In this document: positions 11,258 through 23,774 of the stretch, piece by piece
Layout of the letters: every line of letters starts with the position of its first letter
How positions within the stretch are numbered: position 1 is the first letter of the stretch
NCBI RefSeq assembly: GCF_024679245.1
Contig: NC_090185.1
Location: 23,931,973-23,995,972 of the forward strand
DNA from: Pseudorasbora parva
Taxonomy: Eukaryota; Chordata; Actinopteri; Cypriniformes; Gobionidae
DNA: 64,000 nucleotides
Direction: 5' to 3'
Translations under genes and position numbers: made by a program
Notes under the pieces: model-generated
Databases searched by the model: none
What the model was told of the DNA's origin: nothing
Seen by the model: the letters and a program-made list of their open reading frames with translations, nothing else

Positions 11258-11604
11258 AGTTTTTGAAAATACAAATGGTTTGTCTTTCGACATACAGTGA
11301 CCCCAAAAAACCTGTAAAACCAATTAAAATATCAATCAAACTGAAATACAACAAAAACACACAGCAAACACTTATATATTTTAAAATATATAAGTTTTCA
11401 CAATATATATTTTATTGTGCAAAGTGAAGACAAATTTAACTAAATCACCCTGAATCCAGTTGGAATAAATATGAAAAACCAAAAAAACAAAGTCATTTTC
11501 TGAGAAAAGAAATATAGCATAATTAATTTGATATTTTATATCTAATGCAATATAAATTTATACAGGTGTGACTTGAGAGTCTAAATACTGGCACTGCATT
11601 TAGC

Positions 11605-12708
11605 ACACACACACACACACACACACCTGGTTCACTATCTTTGTGGGGACTCTCCATAGGCGTAATGGTTTTTATACCGTACAAACTGTACATTTTATCC
11701 CCTACACTGCCCCTTCCCCTAAACCTACCCTCACAGGAAACATTCTGTATTTTACTTTCTCAAAAAACGTCCTGTATGGTTTAAAAGCATTTTGAAAGGT
11801 GGGGACCACTGGCTGGTTACTTACCTGGATGATCCATTACTGTGTTTTATTTTGTGATGGTTGTTCTTGAGTCCTGAGCAGTTAAATTGCCTAATGTTCT
11901 TTAGACAAATCCTCCAGCTCCTGCAAATACTTCTATTTTCAGCATCTTTTGCATATTTGAACCCTCTCCAGGAGGTTCACACGAGAACAATTGAGGAACT
12001 CAAGCACAGTTATTAAAAGGTTTAAACATTCACTGATGCTCCAGAAGGAAACACGATGCAGTAAGATCCAGTGGGTGAAAACTTTGAATTTAAAGATCAA
12101 GATAAACTGTACTTAATTTGTCTTCTGGGAAACTTGTAAGAAGACCGGTTGCTTCCGAAGGGCAGTACTAAAACAAAACAAAAAGAGAACAATTTCATCC
12201 TGGTCAAAGGTTTTGTCCTTCTGGAGCATCAGTGAATGTTTGAGTGAACATACTTTACAATCATATTTCAAGCCATTCAAACCATCATGGTTATCAGTGT
12301 CTCAGCTGAAGGAAGTAATATATTATCTATAGGCTCGATAACCATAGCAAAAAAATTGCATTTATTGGCCGATAACAATATGTTGCCAATATATTGTGTG
12401 TCCCTAATATATGTTTGTGTGTGTGTGTGTGTGTGTACATGTTTTTCTAGCCTGGTGAGGACTTCAACCTGAATGCACACAGACTCATGGGGACTCGTGT
12501 CACCGTGGGGACCTAAATTGAGGTCCCCATGGGTACAAAAGCTTATAAATCATACATAATGAGTTCTTTTGAAAATGTAAAAATGTAGAAAGTTTCCTGT
12601 GATGGGTAGGTTTAGGGGCAGGCGCAGTGTAGGGGGATAGAATATATGGTTTGTATGGTATAAAAACCATTACGTCTATGGCAAGTCCCCACAAAGATAG
12701 CGCACCAG

Positions 12709-12785
<77 letters not shown>
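11605..12785. repeat. Inverted repeat pair bounded by CA/TG microsatellites
   Basis: A (CA)n run at about 11605-11626 leads into a segment (11630-11815) that reappears inverted at about 12500-12712, next to a (TG)n tract of about 73 bases (12713-12785). Shared pieces include TTTGTGGGGACT near 11640 and AGTCCCCACAAA near 12685, and the CCTAAACCTACCCT block with its reverse complement. Between the arms sits another palindromic repeat (about 11890-12260) whose ATTCACTGATGCTCCAGAAG core occurs inverted near 12218-12240. The same inner family recurs in an amh intron (34600-35110). Confidence 0.7.
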
Positions 12786-12787
<2 letters not shown>

Positions 12788-12789
12788 AA

Positions 12790-13614
12790 AGGGTTAGTTC
12801 ACCCAAAAATTAAATTAATGTCACCCTAATGTCGTTCCACTCCCGTAACACCTCCGTGACTAGAAATCTAGACGCACCCTAGCAGCAGCAAATCTAATCT
12901 GCCGCGGGTATTGTCTAGCAACTCTCAATATACTTCTGAGCTGTAAAAAACAAACTTTGGTCAGGCCAATCACATCGTGTATAGAGTCGGTGGGCGGGGC
13001 TTAACATAATGACGGCAGAGTTGCGCTTGCGTGCTACTAGTAAACACAGAGGCTGGCGAACAGCGGTCTTTCAAATCAGCTTTGACCACGACTCTGGAAG
13101 ACCTGGAGTTAAGCTTTTCTCATTCTTAAAAAGGCATGATGTGTTTGGAGTTTTGCCGACCGGATGCGGCGAAAGTTTAATCTATCAAATAGCTCCGCTT
13201 CATGTTGCTCTGGTTGGTTTTAGCGCTATACATTCGCATGCAGAGGGAGTTTGAAAGACAACCATTTATCCCGCCCCTCGGATTGAGCCCTGTCAATGGT
13301 TAGTTTCCAGACCAAACATCTTGATGTGGGTCTGGCTTGTCAGGCTAAGTTTTCGTTATTTTTGGACCAAAATATATTTACGATGCTTCCAAAGATTCTA
13401 ATGAACTAACTGATGTCACATATGGACTACTTTGATGATGTTTTTATTCCCTTTCTGGGCATGGACAGTTTAGTGAGCATACACTTGGATACACTCTCAG
13501 ACTAAATATAAAATATCTTAAACTGTGTTCCAAAGACGAACGGAGGTCTTACGGGTGTGGAATGACATGTGAGTCATTAATGACATCAATTTTATTTCTG
13601 GGTGAACTAACCCT
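12790..13614. mobile_element. TTAA-flanked DNA element, AGGGTTAGTTCACCC ends
   Basis: Starts AGGGTTAGTTCACCC and ends GGGTGAACTAACCCT, a perfect terminal inverted repeat, with TTAA on both sides (12786-12789 and 13615-13618). TTAA duplication is used by piggyBac and Kolobok transposons. The interior contains other repeat sequence (about 12855-13355), perhaps a later insertion; the short ORF inside (13009-13254) shows no recognisable domain. Confidence 0.75.
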
Positions 13615-13618
13615 TTAA

Positions 13619-15904
13619 TGCAACTATAAAAATAAAAAAATTATTAGTCATATGGAAATGGTATTCAAAATGGTATTCACTTGGCATCTTTGCATATGGC
13701 ATAGTAAGATTCCATTTAGGTTCAAGTAGGTTCAAAAGACCCCATAAGTTCATAATTTTCCATGCATTTTGTCAGCATTGACTGACTACATGACAAGGCT
13801 ACTGACGTAAATCTGTGGCATAATCTGTGCGTAAGGAAGCCCCAGCCCTCAAAGCATGTGAAGAGTCTCTTTACTGAGAGCAGCATATGAGCTTAATGAT
13901 GGTCCACTTCAGGGTCTCTTCAGTGCTTGCGTTGTTATTGTCCTCGCCTCAACCTCGCTTTCTTTCCTTCTTTTTTGTTTTGATGAGAGCTTCTTCTTCC
14001 CTGCACTCGAGTCTTAAATTAGAACTGGGCAATTCATCTTTTGATCTGCACTTCATGGACATGATGGACTTCATGTCCATCATGAGCATCAAAACATGCA
14101 AATCCTACATCTGGATTCTATTTGAAACATTGAAAAATGTAATGCATAAAATACATTGAGTCTAAGTTTATAGTGTACTATTTCACGATGAAGTTTATTG
14201 TATTATAATTTATATTTTCTGTGTTCATATTTTTTAATTATTGCTATCATGGAGGAAAAAATCCCATTTTGTGGGAGCAAAAAAATAAAAGAAAAATACT
14301 AAAGAAAAAAGACCTTTAAAAGGATCACAAATTTGACCCCTTTGTCAACTGTGCTGATTGCCTCATTGCAGCTAGTATTTCATAACTGTTTTCACCTTTT
14401 AAGGAATCTGTTTGTTTATCTTGTATCTGTGTTTTCAAGTCCTTTGAGCAAGATTCGGCTATACAAAATAAGGACAAAAGACTTAAGGCCCTACATTGGT
14501 CTGCCATAAGCCCTCCCTAGCGGTACACATGCTCCCTCTGCATGTGTAACTGCACGTCGAAGCAGACAACGCCGCAGAAGTATAAATGAAAATACGCGTA
14601 GCCCACAGCGTAGAGGTTACGCTACAGGTCCAACGCAGAAGTGTAAATGAATGTGATCCGACTGTACGTTCGCCATGTTTTTATTATCACCCGACCTACC
14701 ACTGTTAGTTGTTCTGCTTCAATCCCATTCATAAATCCTCTCACGTGGTCTCATGGGATTGTAAAGTAGTAGGTCATCCGGGTACTTTTTGCCTACTCTT
14801 AATGAGTACTGTGAATTTGGACATACTTATTTTGTCACATACAGCATTTCACGTACTACATAGTAGGGAAGTATGTGATTTTGAATGCAGCCTATGGCAG
14901 TCTGCTGTGGCGCTCACTTTTGTGCGGGCTCCGCAAAAGTGCGCATCGAGGGTGCATATCCACCGCAAGGGGGGTGCTTGCGAGCACCTTTCTGAAACTA
15001 AAATGACAACGGTCTCATGGGCTGTATCCGAAATCACATACTTCCCTACTATATAGTATGTGAAAAACAGTGTTACAAAATAAGTATGTCCAAATTCATG
15101 GCACTCATAAAAGAGCTAGGTCATGTGATAAGGGCAACATGGCAAAGTATGCCCAGATTACATTCCTGCTATAGAGAACATACTTTTTTATTCAAAATGT
15201 ACCTACTCAAGAAAGTATGCGATTTCAGAAGCAGCCATGGACTTAACAGACATTGTAAGTTGACTTGACCATAAGTGCAGATAAAGTGCACAGGGGACAG
15301 GGCCTATGTCTCAAGCCATGTTTGAGGTTGCTTATTATGTATAAAGGGACAACAGCGTCCTCTAGTGACTGAAAGAAGACAGTGTATGATGATTGCTCTA
15401 TCACGGGTATCTTGCTGTGTTTTTCTCCAAGCATTTTCCAACTTCATTTTTGCAAGGAGTTTGTAACTAGTGCGCTTCAAGTTGCTTAGTTTCATGTTCT
15501 GTTGAAAACACATACAAAATATCAAAAGTATTAAATAGTTTTCCCATTTATAGAAATTCTCACTTAGATAAAAAGTCATTGGATTCATATGACACACATT
15601 TAGCTCAGTTCATGAGCACAATGCAAATAGCCATGCCATGACAGTAAGAGGTACTAATCTAGAACATACAAAAACTGTTTCCTTATTTGAAAGTACGCTG
15701 AACAGATGTGCACAAAATGTACTCAGCTTTTCCGCTGCCAACCTCAGATGCTAGATATGCTGTGGCAATGTCTGAGAGAGCGACAGAGAGAGTTAGTGAG
15801 ATAACTGTGTGTGTGCTAAAGCACTAGAAGAAAACTACAGGAACTGACATTTGTAGGAGGGTAAAGCACATTCACGGACTCTCACACAGTCACGCTAAAC
15901 TAAA
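13619..15904. repeat. Intergenic repeats upstream of peak3
   Basis: No gene seen. An inverted repeat places about 14851-14881 (CTACATAGTAGGGAAGTATG) opposite about 15031-15059 (CATACTTCCCTACTATATAG), a MITE-like hairpin of roughly 500 bases (14744-15240). Its centre (14900-15010) looks like separate inserted sequence. The last few hundred bases before 15905 should contain the peak3 promoter; no clear TATA box was found. Confidence 0.5.
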
Positions 15905-18676
15905 ATGGATCAAGCTACAGACTACACTCTACTGGGAGCGTCAGAAGAGGCAACGCCACCTGCACTGCCCATCAAACAGCGCAGGTAAGAAATGCTAGTG
16001 TTATGACTTGACACTTGCAAGCTGTAATACAGGAAACTTCATACCACGAAAGGAACTCGTTGCTCAGTATAATGAAATACAAATGAAACAGGTCTAGCTC
16101 AGTAACTTGTTCTGTTGTCCTGTCGCATGTGCACACGTTTAGGAGCAAGTCTTCAAGCTCCATCCAGGAACTAGATCTGAAGCTTGGAGATCTACTCTTC
16201 TCTGGACCACAGACCCCCGTGTCTCCATTTGCTGAAGTGTTCACTCCTACTTATTGTAATGCAGCCCACTGTCCAATACATCATCGCTATGGTGAGCACT
16301 TATAATGTCTGGCATTGTCTGGATGAAACGGGTGTTTTTGTAAAGTTCAATACAAAAAGGTTCATTTTGCAGTTAGTAATAAGGATCTTACAAAAATGAG
16401 AACTCGATTCTATAACATTTCACATGCAGAGCCTTCCTCATTTCTGGTTAAGTTTTTTTTTAACACTTTATTGCTTGTAAGTATTTTAAGGGAACTAACA
16501 CCTGAAACCAATACAGTAAGCCAATTAACAGACAACTAAACCACACAGAGTCTGTTTTTCACGGCACTGTGAGAACTGAGACAGTTTCCATAGAATGAAA
16601 TGTCATGGTTGCATAAAAAATGACAGATACGAAATCTGAAAATGCATGTGTTGTGCTCTACTGCTAGAAGTAATTTTGACCTTGTTGTGTTGCTCAGAAA
16701 ATCACCAGGCAAGATTCTTCTCGGATCAAACTCCGCCTCCAGTACCCAAAAAGAGTCTGAAGAGAACCCAATCCCTCCCAGCGGAGGCTCTGGACCCACC
16801 TTACCATGATCACACAGGAGCCCACAACTATGAAAATCCATTATACATGATAACACCATTCCATGGCACACCTACACTACAAGAGGAAGAGGTACAAGAG
16901 GAGCTACTTCAAGGTCTGTCCTTGCACAAGGTGAACTTTGATACACAAGAAGAGCAACTTCAAAGAGTCTTCAAAAGCTTCCAGAGCCATGAGCAAGTTT
17001 CCATGGGTATTCAAGAGTGTTATCTTCAGTTTCTCAGGAACACGTTGCAAAACATTGAATCGAACATCTTCCCAAATGAGCAGGAAATGGAGATGGCAAA
17101 GACTTCTCAGCCTAATGACTTCATATTGTGTGGGCAGCAGTGGACTGAGAGGGATGATTTCTACTTGGTGCGTTGTTCGAAGTTTCCTGGGAGGCTGTTT
17201 TCAGCAAAGGTAAGAACACCCACACTGCAATTACAAAAGTAGACCATCGATCTACATTAGATGTAGAAGGACCATAGTAGCAATCCGCAATTGTTTGTGT
17301 ATTTGCGCAGGGTTTTCAATCCAAAGCTCTAAGTAGGTCATTAACGTTTCCCAGGTTGAGCCCCTGAACCACAAGTAAAGTGCGCACCCTTATAAGGCAA
17401 CCCTAGCTTGCAGAAAAAAACCCTCAAACCACACTTCCTTCATCATGCCAGGTGTTGAGCAACAGCACCGGCAGTTTGACATGTGCTAAGTAGATTTGAG
17501 GGCTAGTATTTAGTCACAATGCAACCGTTTTTGGGTAAGGGACTTTATGAATTTAAAGAATCCTACATGTTGCTTAACCGAATAAAAGAAAATGACTTGG
17601 TTCTGCAGGTTCACAGAGAAGATTTGGCATCAGATTGCACTGTATCCATTCTGCATCCTAACATCGAGCAAAGAGTGGTCCATTTCCCACAACGCATAGC
17701 TACGGATCAAACTTCCACCTCACAGCATGCTCAGATAACTTCAGAGCCTTCACATGGGGACACCACTGAAGTATGCCAGCAGCAAACCGTAGCTGATCTT
17801 CTGGAGAAGAGAAGGAGCTTTAGTGTGACTGTGGTAAGAGACTTTCCATTGGGAACACTGGAGGACTTTGTTGAGGAAGGACACTCTATGCACTCCACCC
17901 TTCCTGAGGTTTATGAGAGGAGGCTTTGTCTTCTTGCCCTCCAGTTGGTACTAGGACTACAGCAGCTGGGACATTTTAAAGTAAGTCACAGGGAACTGAA
18001 ACCACAGAGTGTGACTTTGGTGTGGCCTCATATCACGAGCAAGGTGGCTGACACTAAGGAATACCCTAGTAAAACGAAGGTTAGAGACATGAATACAGAC
18101 ACTTCTAAAGGTACACCCGGGATCACAGTGTCCGAAGAGCAAATACACAAAAGTGAGATTTGTCAAACCTTATGGGAAAAGTGGGGCACACCTCGTTTGG
18201 TCTTGAAAAGCCATTTTGTGGACGACGTTTTTCAAGAAGCAACATCCCAAGAGTTTAGGTTGGGGACTTTGCTGAGGTACTGCCTACATCTCACTGACGG
18301 TTGCTCATCCGTGTGGAAGGTGCCACAAGACACTCCATACACTCCAGGTTTGCTGTGGCTTGTCACCCAGCTTACGTCTGAGAAACCTGGGTTACTATTG
18401 GCCGATGTGGCAGGTGTCTTCCAGGTCTTGCTTTGGGGTCCACGACAGAGACTTTTTCAGCAGAACCAACTGGAGAATTCTGCGTTTTCTAATTGGCTGC
18501 TACTTAAGCGATCTCTTTTGGTTCTCAAGCTTGCCGAAAAGGGACTCTTTCATGATCACTATGGCTTGGACTGGGAAGACTATCTCTGCATGCAATATCT
18601 ATCTCTTACTGAGCCCAAGATTATGTGTAGAGTAACTGAACACATGGGCCTTCACAACTTTATTAAACCTGCTTAA
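15905..18676 (+). CDS. peak3: PEAK3 pseudokinase scaffold
   Basis: Four coding exons (15905-15984, 16143-16291, 16698-17209, 17609-18676) join in phase to 602 residues; human PEAK3 is 473. The PEAK1/PRAG1/PEAK3 family are catalytically dead kinases that dimerise and recruit adaptors such as Grb2/CrkII and 14-3-3. Seen here: a proline-rich PPPVPKK segment followed by RTQSLP (14-3-3-type site, also in human PEAK3), an NYENPLY motif (NPxY type), and a C-terminal pseudokinase. In the latter the catalytic loop near residue 374 reads SHRELKPQSV, with E for the catalytic D and S for the metal-binding N. No DFG is evident. The C-terminal helices (VFQVLLWGP, SLLVLKLAEKG, DWEDYLCMQYL) match the human ends (ALQALLWGP, GLLVLRLAER, LEDWLCCEYL). 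Start: first in-frame ATG after a plausible leader. It converges on oaz1, as in human. Confidence 0.88.
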
Positions 18677-18696
18677 TATAAAAATGCTAATGTTAA

Positions 18697-19184
18697 AGGG
18701 ATAGTTCACCCAAAAATGAAAATGTGTTGTTTATCTGCTTACCCCCAATGCATCCAACATGTAGGTGGCTTTTTTTTCTTCAGTAGAACACAAATTAAGT
18801 TTTTTAACTCCAACCGTTGCTGTGTGTCAGTCATATAATGCATGTGAATGGGTAACAATTCTATGAGAGCAAAAAAAAAAAAGCATGCTTAGACAACGTG
18901 CACAAAAGAGCCCTGTGACTCATGACGACATATTGATATCTTAAGACACAAAACGATCAGTTTGTGTGAGACATCGAGCCATATTTATATAATTTTTTAC
19001 CTCAAATACAACGCTATATCCAACAGCCTGGAACGCGCTTCACTTCCAGTAAGGTCAATATACACGCTCTCGCGTCGTGTATGAGATTCACTTCTGGCGT
19101 ATGGCGTAGACTACGCTAGATCGTGTATACCGGAAGTGATGTCTTTACACGTACGGTGTGTTTCATTTTTGAGTGAACTACCCT
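18697..19184. mobile_element. TTAA-flanked DNA element, AGGGATAGTTCACCC end
   Basis: Inverted ends (left AGGGATAGTTCACCC, right GAGTGAACTACCCT) between TTAA at 18693-18696 and 19185-19188. It belongs to the same end family as 12790-13614. It begins 17 bases after the peak3 stop codon, so it probably forms part of the peak3 3' untranslated region. The interior holds a palindrome around 19060-19130 (CGCTCTCGCGTCGTGTATGA against CGCTAGATCGTGTATACC). Confidence 0.75.
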
Positions 19185-19463
19185 TTAATCAGTTATCAAT
19201 TAGTGTGCCTCGGCTATAGACTAATGTCAAAACAACTATTTATATAGCGCTTTCTACAATGCTGATTATTTCAAAGCAGCTTGGTTAACAGGAAAATAAT
19301 GCAATATAACAATATATAACCTAAATTAATTGTTGATATCTTTAAAGCACATCTTGTAGCATATTTGTAATTTATATTCATGTACTGCTGTATACTTCCC
19401 ATCTTAACAAATGTACAGAGCCCACACTTACATGCAGAAAAAGATATATTGGTCATATATTAA

Positions 19464-19936
19464 AGGGTAAGTTGACTTTAAAATGAAAAATACCCCAAAA
19501 TGTATTCACCCTCAAGCCATCCTAGGTGTATTTGACTTCGTTCAGACAACAGTTTAATAAACATTCAGGCTCTCCCAAGCTATATAATGCAAATGAATGA
19601 GTTAAGCTAAAAAAAAAAAAAAATTTTTGAAGTGTTATTTCTTCATAAGTTAAATATGGAAGGCAGTCTAGTGGAAGCTAGATACTTAACTTTGTTTTAA
19701 AAAGAATTCTTATAAAAAAAAATAAAAATCCACCTGCCACTTCAGAAGGCCTTCCTTAAATCCCCTGGAGCCATGTGGAGTACATCTACGATGGATAGTT
19801 TTTTTTTTTGAGCTTCATGGGCATTCATACAAAGCGTCAGGATATTAAATGTGTTCATCAGAAAAGTCATACTCCTAGAACAGCCCGAGGGTGAGTAAAT
19901 CATAGGGTAATTTGCATTTTAAAGTGAACTTATCTT
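19464..19936. mobile_element. TTAA-flanked DNA element, AGGGTAAGTTGACTTT end
   Basis: Left end AGGGTAAGTTGACTTTAAAA and right end TTTTAAAGTGAACTTATCTT are inverted copies. TTAA flanks both sides (19460-19463 and 19937-19940). No coding capacity. It lies between the convergent genes peak3 and oaz1. Confidence 0.65.
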
Positions 19937-20869
19937 TTAAAAATCTGTTCCCATTTTACGTAAATCTTCAAAGAGGTACTCAAATGAGTGCACAAATTCT
20001 TAACTATCTTCCCTTGCATGTCATGTGCTGTACTTTGTATAGATGCATTACTATTATTTGTTTCCTAGAAGTGCTTACAAAATATCATCATGTGAAACAC
20101 TTGTTACATATTAAACCATTTTATCATATTTACAGGGGTCTGATTATTCCAATGTACAGTAAAGGCCTTTCCAATATAAACGATGCATTACAAAACCATC
20201 GTATTGTTGGAGGTTGACCTTGTGGTTTACTTATTAACAATACCTGGAAAATTGAGCATTACAAAACATCAGGGGTTAGAAGGACAAGTGTTTAGAAAAC
20301 CCAGTAAGACATGGTCTAATAATTTGCATTATGCATGTGGAAATGAAAAGAGGTAGCAAAACAAAGTCGGTGGGTGTAGGGTGAGCATTTATTCTGCACA
20401 CTGTAGCAAACATGCAGACAGATCCTATTGAAGTCATAACTAAACTCCAAAATTCATGCACACATTTAGAAAGAAAGCACAACTTTAAGCCAACGGCAAA
20501 ACGAAAATCAACATAGCAATGAAAACCATGATTCTACATACATTGTTGCTTGAGATTTTAACCATAAATATTAAGCTCTAAAAATGATCAGCGTGGGAAT
20601 GGGTGAAGGGGAATCAGCAAAGAATCCAATTACATTGGCCGTTAAGCCCAGTGGTAATGGCTTAACTAATGGTCACTGTAGAAATTTGGTTTACACTAGT
20701 GCAAATACAATTGACAATACAGCACAACCCTTACAAGAACTACAACGTAGTAATTAACAGGGGGGAAGGGGGTGGGAGTCAATTTCACAATCATACCGTT
20801 TCTTTAAATGATGACAATGTTGGGCGAGATACAGCATAGTTATTAGAAGCAAAATGTGATTGATAAGCT

Positions 20870-23725
20870 TTATTCGTCACTATCGGTGTCTCTTTCGATG
20901 CTGTAAGCCATGAAGAAAGCGTCGGGGCGGGTTGGGACGAGGGGATGACCCGGTCTCACAATCTCAAAGCCCATGAAACTGAATGTCCTCAGCAGTGATG
21001 CTAGAGGGTAGAAGAAAGGAGGTTAAAAATGGGCCAAAATAACTAAAAAGGCACGAAGGGAGAGAAAAGCAACAAGCCTTACCTCGGTCATCTCGGCTCT
21101 TATGGAAGCAGATGAAAACGTGATCAACCTGTAACTTCTCCTCTGCAAATTCCAGCAAGAGTGAAAAACTGAAAAAAAGAAAAAAAAGGAAAAAAAAGAT
21201 GGAACAACCAGTTTGAGCAAAAAATACCTTTCAGTAGGGAACAAAGAAAAAACAAGATAAATGTTAATTTGACTAACCTATCTTTGCTCCCTTCAGGGAG
21301 GACACCGGTGGGGATTTCGATGTAAAGGTTTGTCCCCTTCAGTGCCCCCCTCCAAACTATGTGCTTGCTCACAGAGCAGCGGCGCTCAAAAAGCAAAAAA
21401 CGTACGCGGCTGTTCAACGCAGGGGCTTCCTCAAGAACCAGTAACCGAGCATCCTACAAAGGGTACACAAATACAGTTATATGCATTTTGCACTGTAGCA
21501 ATGGATGACATTTAAATCATTAACATAATCAGGTGAGGTGGAATGTTCAACCTCACTTCCCATAGGTGAAATTAAGATATGACCCTTACACAGCGAGATA
21601 ACTAATAGTATACATCATGCAAACACTATCTTAAGCAGAATACACATCTAAAGACTTAAGGCCCGGTCACACCAAGAACCTGAACTATAAAGATAACTAT
21701 ATCTTTATCCACACTAGGACAATATTACTGTTTATTATAAGTATGCGCTGCAGTTGTCATCTGCCACTTTAAATGTTTGAGCTCTTTAAAGCTAAATGGA
21801 TTCTAATTGGCTGTCATTGTTTTTATTGTACATCAGCTGAAAAAAAAAAAAGTTTTGCAAAGTGATTATAACGATATAGTTTGTGCCGTTATGGTTACGT
21901 AGACTAACGTAATGTAGTTAGCGTTCTTGGTGAACGGGCCTTTAGTATGTACAGAATTAGAATTAAAATAATGCATTCATAATTGCATTTATTCTTTCCA
22001 AATGTACTTTATTCACAAAAATTAGCTGTCATGCAATGTGACCCAAACCTCTGCACTCACCGAATAGAATAGTTTAGCTGAAAGACTGTGATCCCGCTGA
22101 TCATTCCCTCGCCCACCTGGGATCTTCAGGGGTGGGAGAGGGACATCAGGAACACCACAGAGGCCCCGGACACGGGTTACTGCAGCGATGGGAGCTGTAA
22201 TCAGTAAACACAGCGACATATTTGTTAAAACTCAGAAAGCTTGACATCAGTATGTTGTTGTCTGTCGTTTTAGCTGCGAGTATAAATTATAATGACAGTT
22301 CCAGTAGCTCAACTCGTGGAAAATGAAACCAATGCCCAAGTTCAGTTTACTTTCGGTTTAGAATTAGCAATTTAAAAGCCACCAGAGGTGGTCACATGTT
22401 GATTAACCGGTGAGAAAAGTTTCTTGGCTGTAACTGATGTAAGTGATAAACTTTGTGTACAGAGATGCAGCAGCTGTCCAGGTGAGGAAGAGAAACTTGA
22501 TGCCTTTAATCCATTTAAATCAGTTAAAATAAAACCTGGTAAACAGAACACTGTTACGGAATATATTAAAGGGTAACTACAGGGCCATTAATGTAGTAGA
22601 AATGTGACATTTTTGAATATGGTGCCTTCTAGACTGAGAAAAGACAGAAAATGTACATCATGTGGAAAACTCCGTGAATGCACTTGCGTCACTGCCCTAC
22701 GAGGACACTCCAAAAGCCACCGCTACTGGACTACTTTCCCACCGCCTGTTCCATAACGTGCGAGTGAGCCGAGCGAGGGTCACAGCACAAACGAAGCAGG
22801 AGTTGGATTCATCACGAGAGCCGAGGCGAGCGCGGGCACAGCATACATTCACTGAACACAGCACGTGTTCAGTCTGGCCCGTTTTCAGTTCATGCCTTCG
22901 GAAGCTTAACTTTCAAAAGAAATTAATTTGAAAAGTTGAAACTGGGGCTGGGACTTGATAAAAAAAAAAAATTGTCTAATTAATTAGAGGCTTTGTAATT
23001 AATTAATCGAAATTAATCGCATTTTAACTGCATATAAATATTTGGCCTGAGAAGTAATATTTCACATGGATTTTTAATTTACCATTGAACAATGACTGAA
23101 TACATAAGCTTAATCAACAAAATATTGTTTATTTATTTCAGTCCAGCAGTCCAGTGCAATGTTTGCCATTAAGTTTAGCTAAAGCATATTTAAGGCTCGA
23201 TGTGCTGCGGGGATAGGCAAATTCCTTGTTGTATAGCTTGCACACAACCATGCTCTTGTCGACGCTTTCATCCTCTCGTTTTTTAAACAAATTTTCCCAT
23301 CCACGGGGCCAAGCAAAGCGGTCTTGTCAGTTTCTTCGTTCATGTTCTCTATGGTTTGTTGTTGTCGTGACTCGTGAACGCTAGTTGGTGTTCCAGTATA
23401 ATCGGTCCGTCTAAACTCATTCATTGAAAAACGTTCCACGGTGCAAAAATAAGTGTGGTTAAAATTATTTATTTTTTGCATAATTAACGCGTTAAAGTCC
23501 CGTAATTCATTCATCTTAATTAGTGCGTTAAGTCCATGCCCTAGCTGAAACATTCACTTTACTCCGCCGGCCACCGCTCCATCTACATGGATACCCGCAG
23601 CTGACCGAGCAGAGAGTTGCGAGTGCAATCCCAGCAAGGATCGAGAAAAGTTGTTTTCATCCCAAATGCATGCTGAAGTTGTCATCTGACTCTTTAAAAG
23701 TGAAATAGATTCTGATTGGCAGTCA

Positions 23726-23774
<49 letters not shown>

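Noticed and set aside
13009..13254. 81-codon frame inside the TTAA element
   Set aside because: No recognisable transposase or other domain; falls in repeat DNA.
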